Assembly (NCBI GenBank): GCA_040219575.1
Contig: JAVJSD010000003.1
Coordinates: 1-64,000, forward strand
Direction: 5' to 3'
Length of the DNA stretch: 64,000 bases
Source of the DNA: JAVJSD01 sp040219575
GTDB lineage: Bacteria > Planctomycetota > Planctomycetia > Pirellulales > Pirellulaceae
Shown: piece by piece, positions 34,480 to 44,132 of the stretch
How positions within the stretch are numbered: the stretch's first letter is position 1
Layout of the letters: every line of letters begins with the position of its first letter
The notes under the pieces: model-generated
Database searches by the model: none
The model's input: the letters and a program-made list of their open reading frames with translations, nothing else
What the model was told of the DNA's origin: nothing
Made by a program: the position numbers and the translations under genes

Positions 34480-36609
34480 CTAGTCTTCGACGACGCTGAT
34501 GGTGAGCGGCCGACTGGCGTAGGTGGCTTTCATCACGAAGTTCAGCGCGATGTTGGCCATCACCACGGCCTGCTGCTTCTCGACGGCGGGGGCGTCGTCG
34601 GCCGCCTTCAGCGTGATCACGCCCTGGGCGGCGCCGGCCGTCAATAGCGTCTTGCTCTTGCCGGCGTCGATGGTGACGCCCTGCGGCAGCGAATCACCGT
34701 ACACGCCGTTCAGGTGCCGGTACAACAGGTCGAGGGTGACATTCTTGTCGAAGCCCTCGGCCCGCTCGATCGTCACCTCGATCTGCTTCGACTCGCCCGG
34801 CTTGAGCGTGATGTCGTATTCGCTGAGCGTGACGGCGCGGAGGTCGCTGGGGGCGCCGACCGAGACCACGTGGGTATCGACGGGCCAGTGTCCGCGTCCG
34901 CCGCCGGGTTGATACGTCTCCTGGTAGGGAAGCGCGACGGTGGTGAGCGTCTGCCGCGCGTCGCCTTCGCCGATCACTGCGGTCCCCTTGATCACCAGAT
35001 CGCTGAGCGACAGCGGCGCGTCGCCGGCCGCGGTCAGCACGATGCAGCCGTCCTGCCCTTTGCCGGCCAGGATGCGGCCGCACGAGGCGGTCACCGTTTC
35101 GGGAAGGCCCTCGACGCTGAGTTGCACCTCGCCGTCGAAGCCGTTCTTCCGCTCGACGCGCACAAACAACGCGCCGCTTGTGCCTGGCGTGAGCTGCGTC
35201 TTGTCGGTGTCGGCGAACAGGTTGAAAGCAGGCTCGCTGCGGGTGGCCTGAATGAAGTAAACGAACGACGGGCCGCCGCGGAGGTGGATATCGCGGATCT
35301 CGACGGAGTACTTGCCGTCGGCCGGCGCCGACCAATTCTCGATCAGCGAATCGGAGTAGTTCCGCTTGCCGATCCGCATGTCGTCGTTGAGCTGGTATTG
35401 CCGATCGTTCTCGCCCACGATTCGCAGTTGCGCGTCGAGCGACGACTGCTGCCGACGGGCGATCACCTCGAACGAAAACGTCTCACCCTTTTTCGCCTCG
35501 AACGTGAAACAGTCGACATCCGCCTCGGATTCGATGCGGCCGTTGACTCCCGCCGGCATGCTCAGCGGCTGCCCGGCGGCGTGGGTGTTGTTGTCGCCCT
35601 CGGCCTCGGCGACCAGCGGCAGGTCGCTGATCACCAGCGGAGCGGGGTTGGTCGCGTCGCCGGCCAGGGGCAGCTGCAGCGACACCGGGCCTGGCGGCGT
35701 GTCCGATGGCGGCGTGAACTCGATCGGCGTCTCGGGCAGGCGGAAGCCGATCAACTCCAGTTGCGCCGGTTCGCCCGCGGCCACGCCCAACGGATACACA
35801 TTCGTCACCAACGGGCGATCGTTGACCTCGATGCTGTACTGCCAGTACTTGTTGCCCTGGTAGCGGACGTCGCGGATTTCGAGCAGGTACTCGCCCGCTT
35901 GCGGGAAGACGTAGTCGACCGCCGGGTCGCCGAAGAAGAAGTTGTCGGACGAGGCCAGCGTCACCCCGGAGGCGTTGCGAATCGTGAGGATGGGATCGGC
36001 GTGTTGCTGCAGGTCGTGAATGCGATCCTGCAGCCGCATGCATTGCACGTGGAAGTTGAGGGCCGTGCCGGCTTCGACCTGGAACTTGTAGAAATCGACG
36101 TCCTCGGCCTTTTCGATCGCGCCGCACACCGTGCCCGGTACGGCGAACTCCTGGGCCTGCGAAGCGGTGTCGTTCTTGGCCGCCTCTTTGACGACCGGAT
36201 CGCGGACGATCACAAGTTGCCCCAACGTGCTGGCGCCCTGCGGCGTGGCCAGGCGAAAGTCGCGCACGCCCGGCTTGGCGTCTTCGGCGACGGTGAACCG
36301 CACCTTCAACTCTTGCAGGTTCGGCGGGGCTTTCTGTTCGTCATTCTTCTCACTTTCCTTGGCGTCCTGCTTTTCTTCCTTTTCCTCAGGCATCACAACT
36401 TCGCCGGTGACGCCTTCGCCGGAGACCACCACCTGATACGCGCCGTACATGCTGTACCGCGACGAGATGCTGTGCTCGGAGGTTCGCCCAACCTGCGCCG
36501 CGACGGGATCGAGGCTCATCAGCATCGGGTACGACGTCTGGGCCTCGGCCGCCGACGAACATGCCAGGCCGAACGATATCGCCAACGCAATGCGGGAGAG
36601 AGTCTTCAC
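34480..36609 (-). CDS. exported PPC-domain protein
   Basis: A 709-residue protein with a signal peptide (KTLSRIALAISFGLACSSA). It carries at least two bacterial pre-peptidase C-terminal (PPC) type domains, seen as GAIEKAEDVDFYKFQVEAGT (about 145-250) and GRIESEADVDCFTFEAKKGE (about 355-470), each followed by beta-rich segments. A Lys/Glu-rich stretch (EEKEEKQDAKESEKNDEQK) lies near residue 80. Such domains often bind or present polysaccharide- or protein-degrading activities, but no catalytic domain is seen here. The GTG at 36609 is taken as the start because the upstream in-frame extension is translated repeat DNA. It lies downstream of the 828-residue DUF1549 gene on the same strand. Confidence 0.85.
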   Translation of the reverse strand: MKTLSRIALAISFGLACSSAAEAQTSYPMLMSLDPVAAQVGRTSEHSISSRYSMYGAYQVVVSGEGVTGEVVMPEEKEEKQDAKESEKNDEQKAPPNLQELKVRFTVAEDAKPGVRDFRLATPQGASTLGQLVIVRDPVVKEAAKNDTASQAQEFAVPGTVCGAIEKAEDVDFYKFQVEAGTALNFHVQCMRLQDRIHDLQQHADPILTIRNASGVTLASSDNFFFGDPAVDYVFPQAGEYLLEIRDVRYQGNKYWQYSIEVNDRPLVTNVYPLGVAAGEPAQLELIGFRLPETPIEFTPPSDTPPGPVSLQLPLAGDATNPAPLVISDLPLVAEAEGDNNTHAAGQPLSMPAGVNGRIESEADVDCFTFEAKKGETFSFEVIARRQQSSLDAQLRIVGENDRQYQLNDDMRIGKRNYSDSLIENWSAPADGKYSVEIRDIHLRGGPSFVYFIQATRSEPAFNLFADTDKTQLTPGTSGALFVRVERKNGFDGEVQLSVEGLPETVTASCGRILAGKGQDGCIVLTAAGDAPLSLSDLVIKGTAVIGEGDARQTLTTVALPYQETYQPGGGRGHWPVDTHVVSVGAPSDLRAVTLSEYDITLKPGESKQIEVTIERAEGFDKNVTLDLLYRHLNGVYGDSLPQGVTIDAGKSKTLLTAGAAQGVITLKAADDAPAVEKQQAVVMANIALNFVMKATYASRPLTISVVED

Positions 36610-36632
36610 GGCAACACTCGATGAAAGGATGC

Positions 36633-36739
36633 GTAGGGCAGGCATCTTGCCTGCCAAGGAACACGTAGGGCAGGCATCTTGCCTGCCAAAGAACTCACAA
36701 CAAACCTCGGCGCCGGCAGGCAGGATGCCTGCCCTACGG
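36633..36739. repeat. three copies of GTAGGGCAGGCATCTTGCC palindrome
   Basis: GTAGGGCAGGCATCTTGCCT plus GCC occurs at 36633-36655 and 36665-36687 in direct orientation, and a facing copy ends CAGGATGCCTGCCCTAC at 36739. A diverged single copy, GTTGGGCAGGCATTCTGCCC, is at 29408. The set fills the gap between two co-directional genes. Confidence 0.85.
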
Positions 36740-36743
36740 ATCG

Positions 36744-39230
36744 CTAATGGTTGAACAGGAAATGTTTCGAGTTGCACAGCGCCCAGAGCAGGTCTTCGTA
36801 GCATTGCAGCGGACTGGGGCTGTCCTTGAGGAACTCGCGACTGGCTTCGAACTCCGCTTCACTCGGCCGGCGGCAAAGCGTGGCGAGGTACAGCGCTTCG
36901 ACGATCTCTTCGTGCGACTTCTCGGCCGCCATCAGTTTCGCCACGCGGCCGCTCTTATCGGCGATCTTGCCGGCCAGGATGTCGCCGTTGAGCGTGTGCA
37001 GCGCTTGGGCCAGATTCTCGTCGGGCGTTCGTTCGCACTCGCACACGCTGGCGCGGCGGGGTTTGGCGAACGTCGCCAGGAAGTAGTTGGGGTACTCCGC
37101 GTCGGGCAGTTCAATCGCCCGAGTGCCCGGCGGCAGATTCTTGAATTTCGTCTGCACTCCGGTCACTTGATCGACGGCGTCCAACAGCGGCTCGGCCGGC
37201 AATCGCTTTACCTGGTAGTGGCTGTAGAAACGACGGTCGGAGGCGTTGTCCGGCGTCAACTCGGAGCTGAGCTGATACAGCCGCGAGGTCATAATCGTCC
37301 GCATCAGGTGCTTCAGATCGTAGTCGTTGTCGGCGAAGTCCTGGGCCAGCGTCTCCATCAAGGCGACGTTCGTCGGCGGGTTGGTCAGCCGCAGGTCGTC
37401 GATCGGCTCGACCAGACCGTGGCCTAACAGGTAGCCCATGTAGCGATTCACCACCGAACGCGCGAAGAACGTATTCTCTTTCGAGGTGAGCCACTGGGCC
37501 ATCGGGATGCGGCGGTCGAGCGGATCGTCGTGCGTGTCGCCGTCCAGCGTGGTGGGCTTCATCAACTCGCCGGTGCGCGGATGACGAACGTCGCCGGACG
37601 AACGCACCACCACGACCTGCTCGCGGCCGAACAGTCCGAACTCTTCGCTGTTCTTGGTGCCGACGCGGCTGAAAAACGACGCGAAGCTGTAGTAGTCGGC
37701 CTGGCTGTAGCGCTCGAAGGGGTGATGGTGGCACTTGGCGCACTCCAGGCGTACGCCCATGAAGAGCTGGGCCGTCGATTCGGTGAGGGCGGTCGTGTCC
37801 TTGTTGACGCGGAAGTAGTTGGCGGGACCGTTCATGTAGATCGAACCCTTGGCCGTCACCAATTCGCGAACGAATTTGTCGAACGGCATATTCGTGCGGA
37901 ACGCCTCCTTGATCCAGTTGTGCAGCGCCCACATGCCCTGTTCGCCCAGATCGTTGCTGTTGTTGCGAATCAGGTCGGACCACTTCAGCGTCCAGTAGGC
38001 GGCGTAGCGGTCGTTGTACAGATCGAGCTTCGGATCGCCCGTCAGCCCCAGCAGCTGGTCGACGAGCCTGGCGCGCTTGTCGGGCTCGGTCGATTCGAGA
38101 AAGGCCAGCGTCTCCTCCGCCGTGGGGAGCGACCCGGTGGCGTCGAGAAAGGCGCGGCGGAGGAAAGTGGCGTCGTCGCATAGCGGCGAGGGTTCGATGC
38201 CCAATTCGCGGAACTTGGCCGCGGCCAACTCGTCGATGAAGTTGTTGTTCTCCCAATCGGCCAGTTGGATCGAATCGGCGTAGGGGACCACGAACGTGGC
38301 GATTTCGGCCTGGCCTTCATAGCGGACCATGATCGGCGCTTGCCCCTTGCCGGTGACGCGCACCAGGCCGTCGACGTCGACGGCCAACAAGCCGTCGTCC
38401 ATGCTGTCGAAGCGAGCCCAGGCGGTCACGTCGCGCCGCGAACCGTCGCTGTAGATCGCCTCGACGCGGAGTTGCTGCTGCGCGTCGACCACCGCGACGC
38501 GGTGCGCCGGCGTCACTTCCAGTCGTTCGACCTCCACCGTATCTTTCGCCGGCGCGGCAGCGCCGGTTTCGATCCAGGCCCGTAGCACCTGGTAGTCGAC
38601 CGAACCTTTCCTCAACCGCAGTCCGCCGCCATGGGGCGTCTGCATGGTCGGCTTCTTCAGCACCAGGCTTTCGTCGGGGCGGAACAAGTCGACCCGTCGC
38701 TGCACTTCATCGCGAGCCATGGCGGTGTGATCGGCACGCATGTCGTAGCCGAATACCGACAGTTTGAAGCCGCCCTTGCCGAACTGACTGGCGTGGCAGG
38801 CGGCGCCCGCACAGCCCTGTTTGTTGAGGATCGGCCGCACGTGCGAGGCGAAGCCGATTTCCGGCCGCTCTTTCACCCCGGTGACGGTGACCGGCACATC
38901 GCGGGTGTTCTTGTTGACGGTTACCTTGATGACCGCCTTTCCGTCGCCGACCGCCAATAGCCGACCGGTGTCGCTGACGGTGACGACCTTCTCGTCGGAC
39001 GAGGCATAGACGGCCGCATGCGTCAGATCCTCGGCCCGCTGCCGGGCTTCGCTCGAAGCGGCCGGCGCCGCCGTCAAGAGTTGGGCGCGGGCGAAGTTTC
39101 CCACCAACTCCACTTCCGGCGGCAGCACGCGAAAGGCGTCGTCGGCGCGGAGCGTCACGGCGGAGGAACCGAGAAGCAGCAACGTCAGCAACGTCGCAGG
39201 AACACTCACGAAACCAAGTCGGTGATTCAC
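36744..39230 (-). CDS. BIG2-cytochrome-DUF1549-DUF1553 protein
   Basis: An 828-residue exported protein. A signal peptide (to about 29) is followed by a BIG2-type immunoglobulin-like domain (about 65-118; ASSDEKVVTVSDTGRLLAVG). A cytochrome-like segment has the family's CX4CH motif C140-AGAA-C145-H146. A second BIG-like region (about 230-315) precedes DUF1549 (325-530; ATFLRRAFLDATGSLPTAEE) and DUF1553 (about 560-820; FARSVVNRYMGYLLGHGLVE). The order is standard for the BIG2-bearing form of this planctomycete family. It heads a minus-strand pair with the PPC gene, and is divergent from a DUF1501 gene at 39986. Confidence 0.93.
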   Translation of the reverse strand: MNHRLGFVSVPATLLTLLLLGSSAVTLRADDAFRVLPPEVELVGNFARAQLLTAAPAASSEARQRAEDLTHAAVYASSDEKVVTVSDTGRLLAVGDGKAVIKVTVNKNTRDVPVTVTGVKERPEIGFASHVRPILNKQGCAGAACHASQFGKGGFKLSVFGYDMRADHTAMARDEVQRRVDLFRPDESLVLKKPTMQTPHGGGLRLRKGSVDYQVLRAWIETGAAAPAKDTVEVERLEVTPAHRVAVVDAQQQLRVEAIYSDGSRRDVTAWARFDSMDDGLLAVDVDGLVRVTGKGQAPIMVRYEGQAEIATFVVPYADSIQLADWENNNFIDELAAAKFRELGIEPSPLCDDATFLRRAFLDATGSLPTAEETLAFLESTEPDKRARLVDQLLGLTGDPKLDLYNDRYAAYWTLKWSDLIRNNSNDLGEQGMWALHNWIKEAFRTNMPFDKFVRELVTAKGSIYMNGPANYFRVNKDTTALTESTAQLFMGVRLECAKCHHHPFERYSQADYYSFASFFSRVGTKNSEEFGLFGREQVVVVRSSGDVRHPRTGELMKPTTLDGDTHDDPLDRRIPMAQWLTSKENTFFARSVVNRYMGYLLGHGLVEPIDDLRLTNPPTNVALMETLAQDFADNDYDLKHLMRTIMTSRLYQLSSELTPDNASDRRFYSHYQVKRLPAEPLLDAVDQVTGVQTKFKNLPPGTRAIELPDAEYPNYFLATFAKPRRASVCECERTPDENLAQALHTLNGDILAGKIADKSGRVAKLMAAEKSHEEIVEALYLATLCRRPSEAEFEASREFLKDSPSPLQCYEDLLWALCNSKHFLFNH

Positions 39231-39439
39231 CGTATCGGTCTCCGGGTGGGATGGTGGGGCGGGAGGAATCGCATGCGACTCCCGAACATCAGGCAGGGCG
39301 ATTAATTATTGTCGATCGCCGCGCGAAAAGCTATAGCGAGACGCGGGACGCTCAAGTGCGTAGGCGCGCGGATGGTCAGGATTCGCACACCTATCCCGGA
39401 TGATGCATCAGCACATCGCCAAGTCGAACCGAATGCGAG

Positions 39440-39723
39440 CCGAGTGCAGGAGTTAGAACTGTATTGCGGGGCGCCCACGCGGCAACACTCGGTACATCAG
39501 CCGCAAACGCATTGGCGCCCGACTCCGGCAAGGCTGGCGACATCGAAGCAAGTAGCATGGCCGCCCCCGGCCGTGAATCGGCGGTCCATCAAAGGGAGCG
39601 TCCTCGCTTGCTTCGATCCGGATGCAGGCGGGGAGTTAGAGCCGCGTGATGCAGCGCTCCTTCACGGCCGGGGGCGGCCATGCTACGGAAACGCCCTCCG
39701 ACAATCGGACGCTGCAAACGCCC
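39440..39723. repeat. composite dispersed repeat, copy 1
   Basis: This stretch aligns in order with 61481-61793, from CCGAGTGCAGGAGTTAGAAC to GCTGCAAACGCCC. It contains two facing GTAGCATGGCCGCC-type palindromes (39552-39579 and 39660-39688), each GTAGCATGGCCGCCCCCGG followed by CCGTGAA or its reverse complement. Confidence 0.8.
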
Positions 39724-39825
39724 AGTGGCGGATAAATAATCCGGGCTATGTCCGTTGCGAGGTTCTGGATGCCTCCAAGTACGACGGACATCCACATCGA
39801 CGTCCACGTACAAGGCAAATATCCG

Positions 39826-39854
39826 TTGCTTGAGCGCCGGCGACCGAATAGAAT
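39826..39854 (+). promoter_or_regulatory. possible sigma-70 type promoter for the DUF1501 gene
   Basis: TTGCTT at 39826-39831 and TAGAAT at 39849-39854 are spaced by 17 bases, about 130 bases before the ATG at 39986. Such matches arise by chance, so this is tentative. Confidence 0.25.
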
Positions 39855-39985
39855 TACCGACGTCCTACCTACACCCTCCTGCACCCCGCCCACCCGAGGA
39901 CAAGCCGGTCCTGCACACCACGTGGCCGGCCATACCTCCATCCTTCCCTCCCCATCGTCTTCACGCCCCAGACGGAGTCGCCTCG

Positions 39986-41305
39986 ATGCTAGGTTTCCTG
40001 CCCGGTAATGATCGTACGTGCGCGGGTGTTTCGCGTCGCAGTTTTCTGCAAATCGGCGCGCTCTCGGGCGTCGGCGTGACCCTGCCCATGGCGCTGGGCC
40101 GCAAGTTGGCCGCGGGAGAAGCGAGTTCGTCGGACGTCAATTGCATCCTGATCTGGACGCGCGGCGGAACCAGCCATCACGACACGTTCGATCCCAAACC
40201 CGAGGCGCCGGTCAGCGTCCGCGGCGAGTTCGACGTCATCGACACCGCGGTGCCCGGTGTGAAGTTCACCGAGATCGTGCCCAACATGGCCCGCGAGTTG
40301 AATCGCTTCGCCGTGCTCCGCGGCTGGAATCCCCGCAACGGCAGCCACGGCGCCGCCGACCAGTGGGTGATGTCGGGCCGCAGGTTCAACCAGGCGGTCG
40401 GCTACCCCTGCTATGGCTCGGTGGTCAGCCACTACAAGGGCTTCAAGACGGCGATGCCGCCTTTTGTGCAACTCGGCGACAACGTCGATCGCCGGTTCGG
40501 CGGCGGCACGGCGGGCGTGCTGGGATTGGAGCACAACCCGTTCGAGATGCTGGCGGATCCCAACGCCGAGAAGTTCAACGTCCGCGACATCACGCCGCCG
40601 CAAGGCGTGGATATGGGCCGTGTCGATCGCCGCAGCAAGATGCTGGCCAAGATCGACGCCCTGCAACGCTCGGCCGAATTGCAGCCCGAGGCGTTCCACG
40701 CCCTCGACGAGCACTACCAGACGGCGATCAACATGATCACGGCGCCGGAGACCAAGCAGGCCTTCGAGATGGCCGAGGAAGACGACAAGCTGCGCGACGC
40801 CTACGGGCGAAATCGCTTCGGCCAGAGTTGTCTCTTGGCGCGTCGTCTGATCGAGTCGGGCGTGCGACTGGTGACGGTGACCGACGGCGGTTGGGACACG
40901 CACCAGAACAATTTCAAGTCGCTCAAGGAGTCGCGCATTCCGCCGGTCGACCAGGCGCTGCCGCAACTGCTGACAGACCTGGAGGATCGCGGGCTGCTCG
41001 ATTCGACCCTCGTTTGCTGGCTGACCGACTTCGGGCGCACGCCCAAGATCAACTCCGCCAGCGGCCGCGATCACTGGGCGACCAGCGGCTTCGCCATCAT
41101 GGCGGGCGCCGGCGTACCGGGCGGACAGGTACTGGGCGAGACCGACGGCGAAGGCGGGGTGGTGGTTCGCGACGAGTACTACTCCGACGACATCGCCGCC
41201 ACCATCTACAGCAAGCTCGGCATCCCGCTCGACACGATCGCCCGCGCCCCCGATGGCCGCCCCGTGCGGCTGATCGAAGGCCGCCCGATCGCCGAGTGGC
41301 TGTAG
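39986..41305 (+). CDS. DUF1501 protein, Tat-exported (second copy)
   Basis: A 439-residue DUF1501 protein, distinct from the one at 29450. The signal is Tat type, with SRRSFLQIGALSGVGVTLPM. Landmarks: CILIWTRGGTSHHDTFDPKP, FAVLRGWNPRNGSHGAADQW, SCLLARRLIESGVRLVTVTD and CWLTDFGRTPKINSASGRDH. The family has an alkaline-phosphatase-like fold. It is divergent from the BIG2-DUF1549 gene, unlike the more common same-strand layout. ATG at 39986 is chosen because it begins the Tat signal; upstream in-frame sequence is intergenic. Confidence 0.92.
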   Translation: MLGFLPGNDRTCAGVSRRSFLQIGALSGVGVTLPMALGRKLAAGEASSSDVNCILIWTRGGTSHHDTFDPKPEAPVSVRGEFDVIDTAVPGVKFTEIVPNMARELNRFAVLRGWNPRNGSHGAADQWVMSGRRFNQAVGYPCYGSVVSHYKGFKTAMPPFVQLGDNVDRRFGGGTAGVLGLEHNPFEMLADPNAEKFNVRDITPPQGVDMGRVDRRSKMLAKIDALQRSAELQPEAFHALDEHYQTAINMITAPETKQAFEMAEEDDKLRDAYGRNRFGQSCLLARRLIESGVRLVTVTDGGWDTHQNNFKSLKESRIPPVDQALPQLLTDLEDRGLLDSTLVCWLTDFGRTPKINSASGRDHWATSGFAIMAGAGVPGGQVLGETDGEGGVVVRDEYYSDDIAATIYSKLGIPLDTIARAPDGRPVRLIEGRPIAEWL

Positions 41306-41389
41306 TCTTCATGGCGGAATCTCGTACAATCGGAGATTGGCTCGAGTAAACCGTTGCGACCGCGTCTTGCTAGGGAGGGTGGGCACGCC

Positions 41390-44089
41390 TTGAGTGAATT
41401 GCTCCGCGTTACGCCTTCGGGACGCCTGGCCGTCGAGGAGCAGGCGATTGGCGGGGCTTCCGAGTTAGACTCCGCCGTGCTCAAAACGCTGCGCAGCCTG
41501 GCGGCGTCGCAGGCGGAAGGGCTGTTGTCGCTGGCGGCCTTGCCGGCGAACATCGACCTGCCCTCGGAGTTGACCTTCTGGCGGGATTTCGCCGGTCGCT
41601 ATCTGACCGAGCTCTGCCACGCTCCGGAGGCGGAAGGCCGCCGCATCGAGGAGGTCTCTCCGCCCGACCAACTGCAGTTGGCCGTCGTCTTGGCCGGCGT
41701 CCCCGTGATGCGGGGCGCGGAATACCTGACGGCGGCCGCGCTCGAGGCGACCTGGCGCGACTTGGACGATTGGGTTCGCGGGCAGGTCGCGCGCTCGGCC
41801 GAGGGGCTGTCCGGCTTTTTGGGCAAGCACGCTCCGCGGTGGCATCAGGTAGGGCGCGTTTGTTTCCATCTCGCCGAGAACAAGCGCGATTCCGAATACC
41901 CGTTCGCTTTCCTGGCGACCTATGTGCCCGGGCTTTCACGGCAAGACCGCGCGCGGCACCAACCGCTGGGTAAGGCGCTGCAGCAATACGCCGGGGCGCG
42001 CAACAAGGCGGCGCTCGTGCGGCTGCTGTCGCCGATTCAGCGGACGGCGGAGAAAAGCCCCTTCATCCGCGAGCTGGTCGATTCCGGCGATATCTACCAT
42101 CCGCTGGCGTGGTCGCCGGCCCAGACGCATTGTTTTCTGCAAGAGGCTCCGCTGTACGAAGCGTTGGGCGTCTTGGTGCGGTTGCCCGACTGGTGGCGCA
42201 AACGCCCGCGACCGCGCGTGGGCGCGGTCATCGGCCAGAAGAAGCAGCCGACGCTGGGCGTCGATACGCTGCTCGACTTCGACGTGCAGATGGCGCTCGG
42301 CGACCAGACGCTGACCAAGCAAGAGTGGAAGCAACTGCTCGCCGGCGACGACGGGCTGGTGCTGTTCAAGGGGCAGTGGGTGGAGGTCGACCGGGAGAAG
42401 ATCGCCGCCGCGCTCGATCATTGGGAGCAGATCCAGCAGGCTTCGCGGGAAGGATCGCTGACGTTCATCGAGGGGATGCGGTTGCTCGCCGGAGCGCCGG
42501 TCGACCTGGCGACGGAAGACGACGGCGAGGAGGTGCGGCAATGGTCGTTCGTCCGCGCGGGCGACTGGCTCGGCGCGACGCTGAAGCAACTGCGCTCTCC
42601 GCAAGCCGACCAGCACGCGCCGCCGCTGAAGGATCTCCACGCCACGTTGCGGCATTATCAACAGGCCGGCGTCGACTGGCTGCGGTTGATGACCGGCCTG
42701 GGACTCGGCGCCTGCCTGGCCGACGATATGGGGCTGGGCAAGACCATTCAGGTCTTGGCGCTGTTGCTGCTGGCGAAACGGGAGCGGCGCGATCGGCGGC
42801 CCTCGCTCTTGGTGCTGCCGGCGTCGCTGCTGGCCAATTGGAAGGCCGAGCGAGCCCGCTTCACGCCCTCACTCGCGGCGGTTTTCGTGCATGCGTCGGA
42901 GACCGACAAGGAAACCCTCGCCCGGTTCGCCGCCGCCCCGGAAGCGTCGCTCCAGGGAGTCGACGTCGTGATGACCACCTACGGCATGCTGCAACGTCAG
43001 TCGTGGTTGGCCGAGGTCGATTGGAAGCTCGTCATCTTGGACGAGGCGCAGGCGATCAAGAACCCGGGCGCCCGGCAGACGCGGGCGGTCAAGCGGCTGA
43101 AGGCGAAATCACGCATCGCCCTGACGGGCACGCCGGTCGAAAACCGCCTGTCCGATCTGTGGTCGTTGTTCGACTTTCTCTGTCCCGGGCTGCTGGGATC
43201 GGCGGCCCGGTTCAAGGAGTTCGTCAAATCGCTCGAGGCCCGCCAACAGCAGCGTTATGGGCCGCTGCGGGACCTCGTCGGGCCCTACATCCTGCGGCGG
43301 CTGAAGACCGACAAGGCGATCATCTCCGACTTGCCCGACAAGACCGAACTGACGGCGTTCTGCGGATTGGCCAAGCGGCAGGCGGCGCTCTACGAGAAGT
43401 CGGTGAAGGAGTTGTCCGCGGCGATGAAGGGACAAGAGGGAATCCAACGCCGCGGGCTCGTGCTGGCGTTCTTGATGCGGTTCAAGCAGATCTGCAATCA
43501 TCCCAGCCAGTTGCTGGGAGACGGTGAATTCGGCCGCGCCGACAGCGGCAAGTTCGCGCGGCTGACCGAAATTTGCGAAGAGATCGCCTCGCGGCAGGAG
43601 AAGGTGCTGGTGTTCACGCAGTTCCGCGAAATGGCCGAGCCGCTGCAAGCACTGCTAGCCGACGTGTTCGGGCGCGGCGGACTGTCGTTGCACGGCGGCA
43701 CGGCGGTGGGCAAACGCAAGAAGCTGGTCGACGCTTTCCAGCGTGAAGACGGCCCTCCCTTCTTCGTGCTGTCGCTCAAGGCGGGCGGGACGGGCTTGAA
43801 CCTCACCGCCGCCTCGCACGTCATCCACTTCGACCGCTGGTGGAATCCCGCCGTCGAGAACCAGGCCACCGACCGCGCTTTTCGCATCGGCCAGCAGCGC
43901 AACGTGCTGGTTCACAAGTTCGTCTGCCGGGGAACCGTCGAAGAACGTATTGACGAAATGATCGAAGAAAAGAAATCATTATCGGAAGAACTGCTCACCG
44001 GCGGCGCCGAACAGCTGCTGACCGAAATGAGCGATCAACAGTTGCTGGAATTGGTGTCGCTCGACGTGGACAAGGCGCTCGGCGTATGA
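41390..44089 (+). CDS. SNF2-family DNA-dependent ATPase/helicase
   Basis: About 899 residues. An N-terminal region of about 400 residues carries a bacterial SNF2-associated module (LPDWWRKRPRPRVGAVIG and VDTLLDFDVQMALGDQTLT). The two RecA-like lobes follow: motif I DDMGLGKTIQVLALLLLAK, motif II LDEAQAIKNP (a DEAQ box), LTGTPVENRLSDLWSLFDFL, then in lobe 2 VLVFTQFREMAEPL, SLKAGGTGLNLTAASHVIHF and ATDRAFRIGQQRNVLVHKFV. It should move along or remodel DNA-protein complexes using ATP. TTG at 41390 is preferred, with a G-rich GGGAGGG upstream; another TTG at 41354 is possible. The SWIM gene follows at 43 bases, probably as a partner. Confidence 0.92.
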   Translation: MSELLRVTPSGRLAVEEQAIGGASELDSAVLKTLRSLAASQAEGLLSLAALPANIDLPSELTFWRDFAGRYLTELCHAPEAEGRRIEEVSPPDQLQLAVVLAGVPVMRGAEYLTAAALEATWRDLDDWVRGQVARSAEGLSGFLGKHAPRWHQVGRVCFHLAENKRDSEYPFAFLATYVPGLSRQDRARHQPLGKALQQYAGARNKAALVRLLSPIQRTAEKSPFIRELVDSGDIYHPLAWSPAQTHCFLQEAPLYEALGVLVRLPDWWRKRPRPRVGAVIGQKKQPTLGVDTLLDFDVQMALGDQTLTKQEWKQLLAGDDGLVLFKGQWVEVDREKIAAALDHWEQIQQASREGSLTFIEGMRLLAGAPVDLATEDDGEEVRQWSFVRAGDWLGATLKQLRSPQADQHAPPLKDLHATLRHYQQAGVDWLRLMTGLGLGACLADDMGLGKTIQVLALLLLAKRERRDRRPSLLVLPASLLANWKAERARFTPSLAAVFVHASETDKETLARFAAAPEASLQGVDVVMTTYGMLQRQSWLAEVDWKLVILDEAQAIKNPGARQTRAVKRLKAKSRIALTGTPVENRLSDLWSLFDFLCPGLLGSAARFKEFVKSLEARQQQRYGPLRDLVGPYILRRLKTDKAIISDLPDKTELTAFCGLAKRQAALYEKSVKELSAAMKGQEGIQRRGLVLAFLMRFKQICNHPSQLLGDGEFGRADSGKFARLTEICEEIASRQEKVLVFTQFREMAEPLQALLADVFGRGGLSLHGGTAVGKRKKLVDAFQREDGPPFFVLSLKAGGTGLNLTAASHVIHFDRWWNPAVENQATDRAFRIGQQRNVLVHKFVCRGTVEERIDEMIEEKKSLSEELLTGGAEQLLTEMSDQQLLELVSLDVDKALGV

Positions 44090-44132
44090 CGCCGGTGCAC
44101 GGAAGCCCCCCTCCGTTTTGAAAGGATCAACC

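Larger units (their letters stand above)
39231..39985. other. divergent region with composite repeat
   Basis: A gap of 755 bases between divergent DUF1549 and DUF1501 genes. A 284-bp composite repeat (39440-39723) fills its middle. A promoter-like pair is seen at 39826-39854. I see no gene; short open frames here are translated repeat. Confidence 0.6.

Noticed and set aside
36610..36804. An N-terminal extension of the PPC gene (GRQDACPT and similar)
   Set aside because: It is translated from the GTAGGGCAGGCATC repeats; the signal peptide starts at the GTG at 36609.
39464..39649. Short open frames reading SMAAPGRESAVHQ, repeated at 61600
   Set aside because: They are translations of the palindromic repeat, not proteins; frame changes freely between copies.
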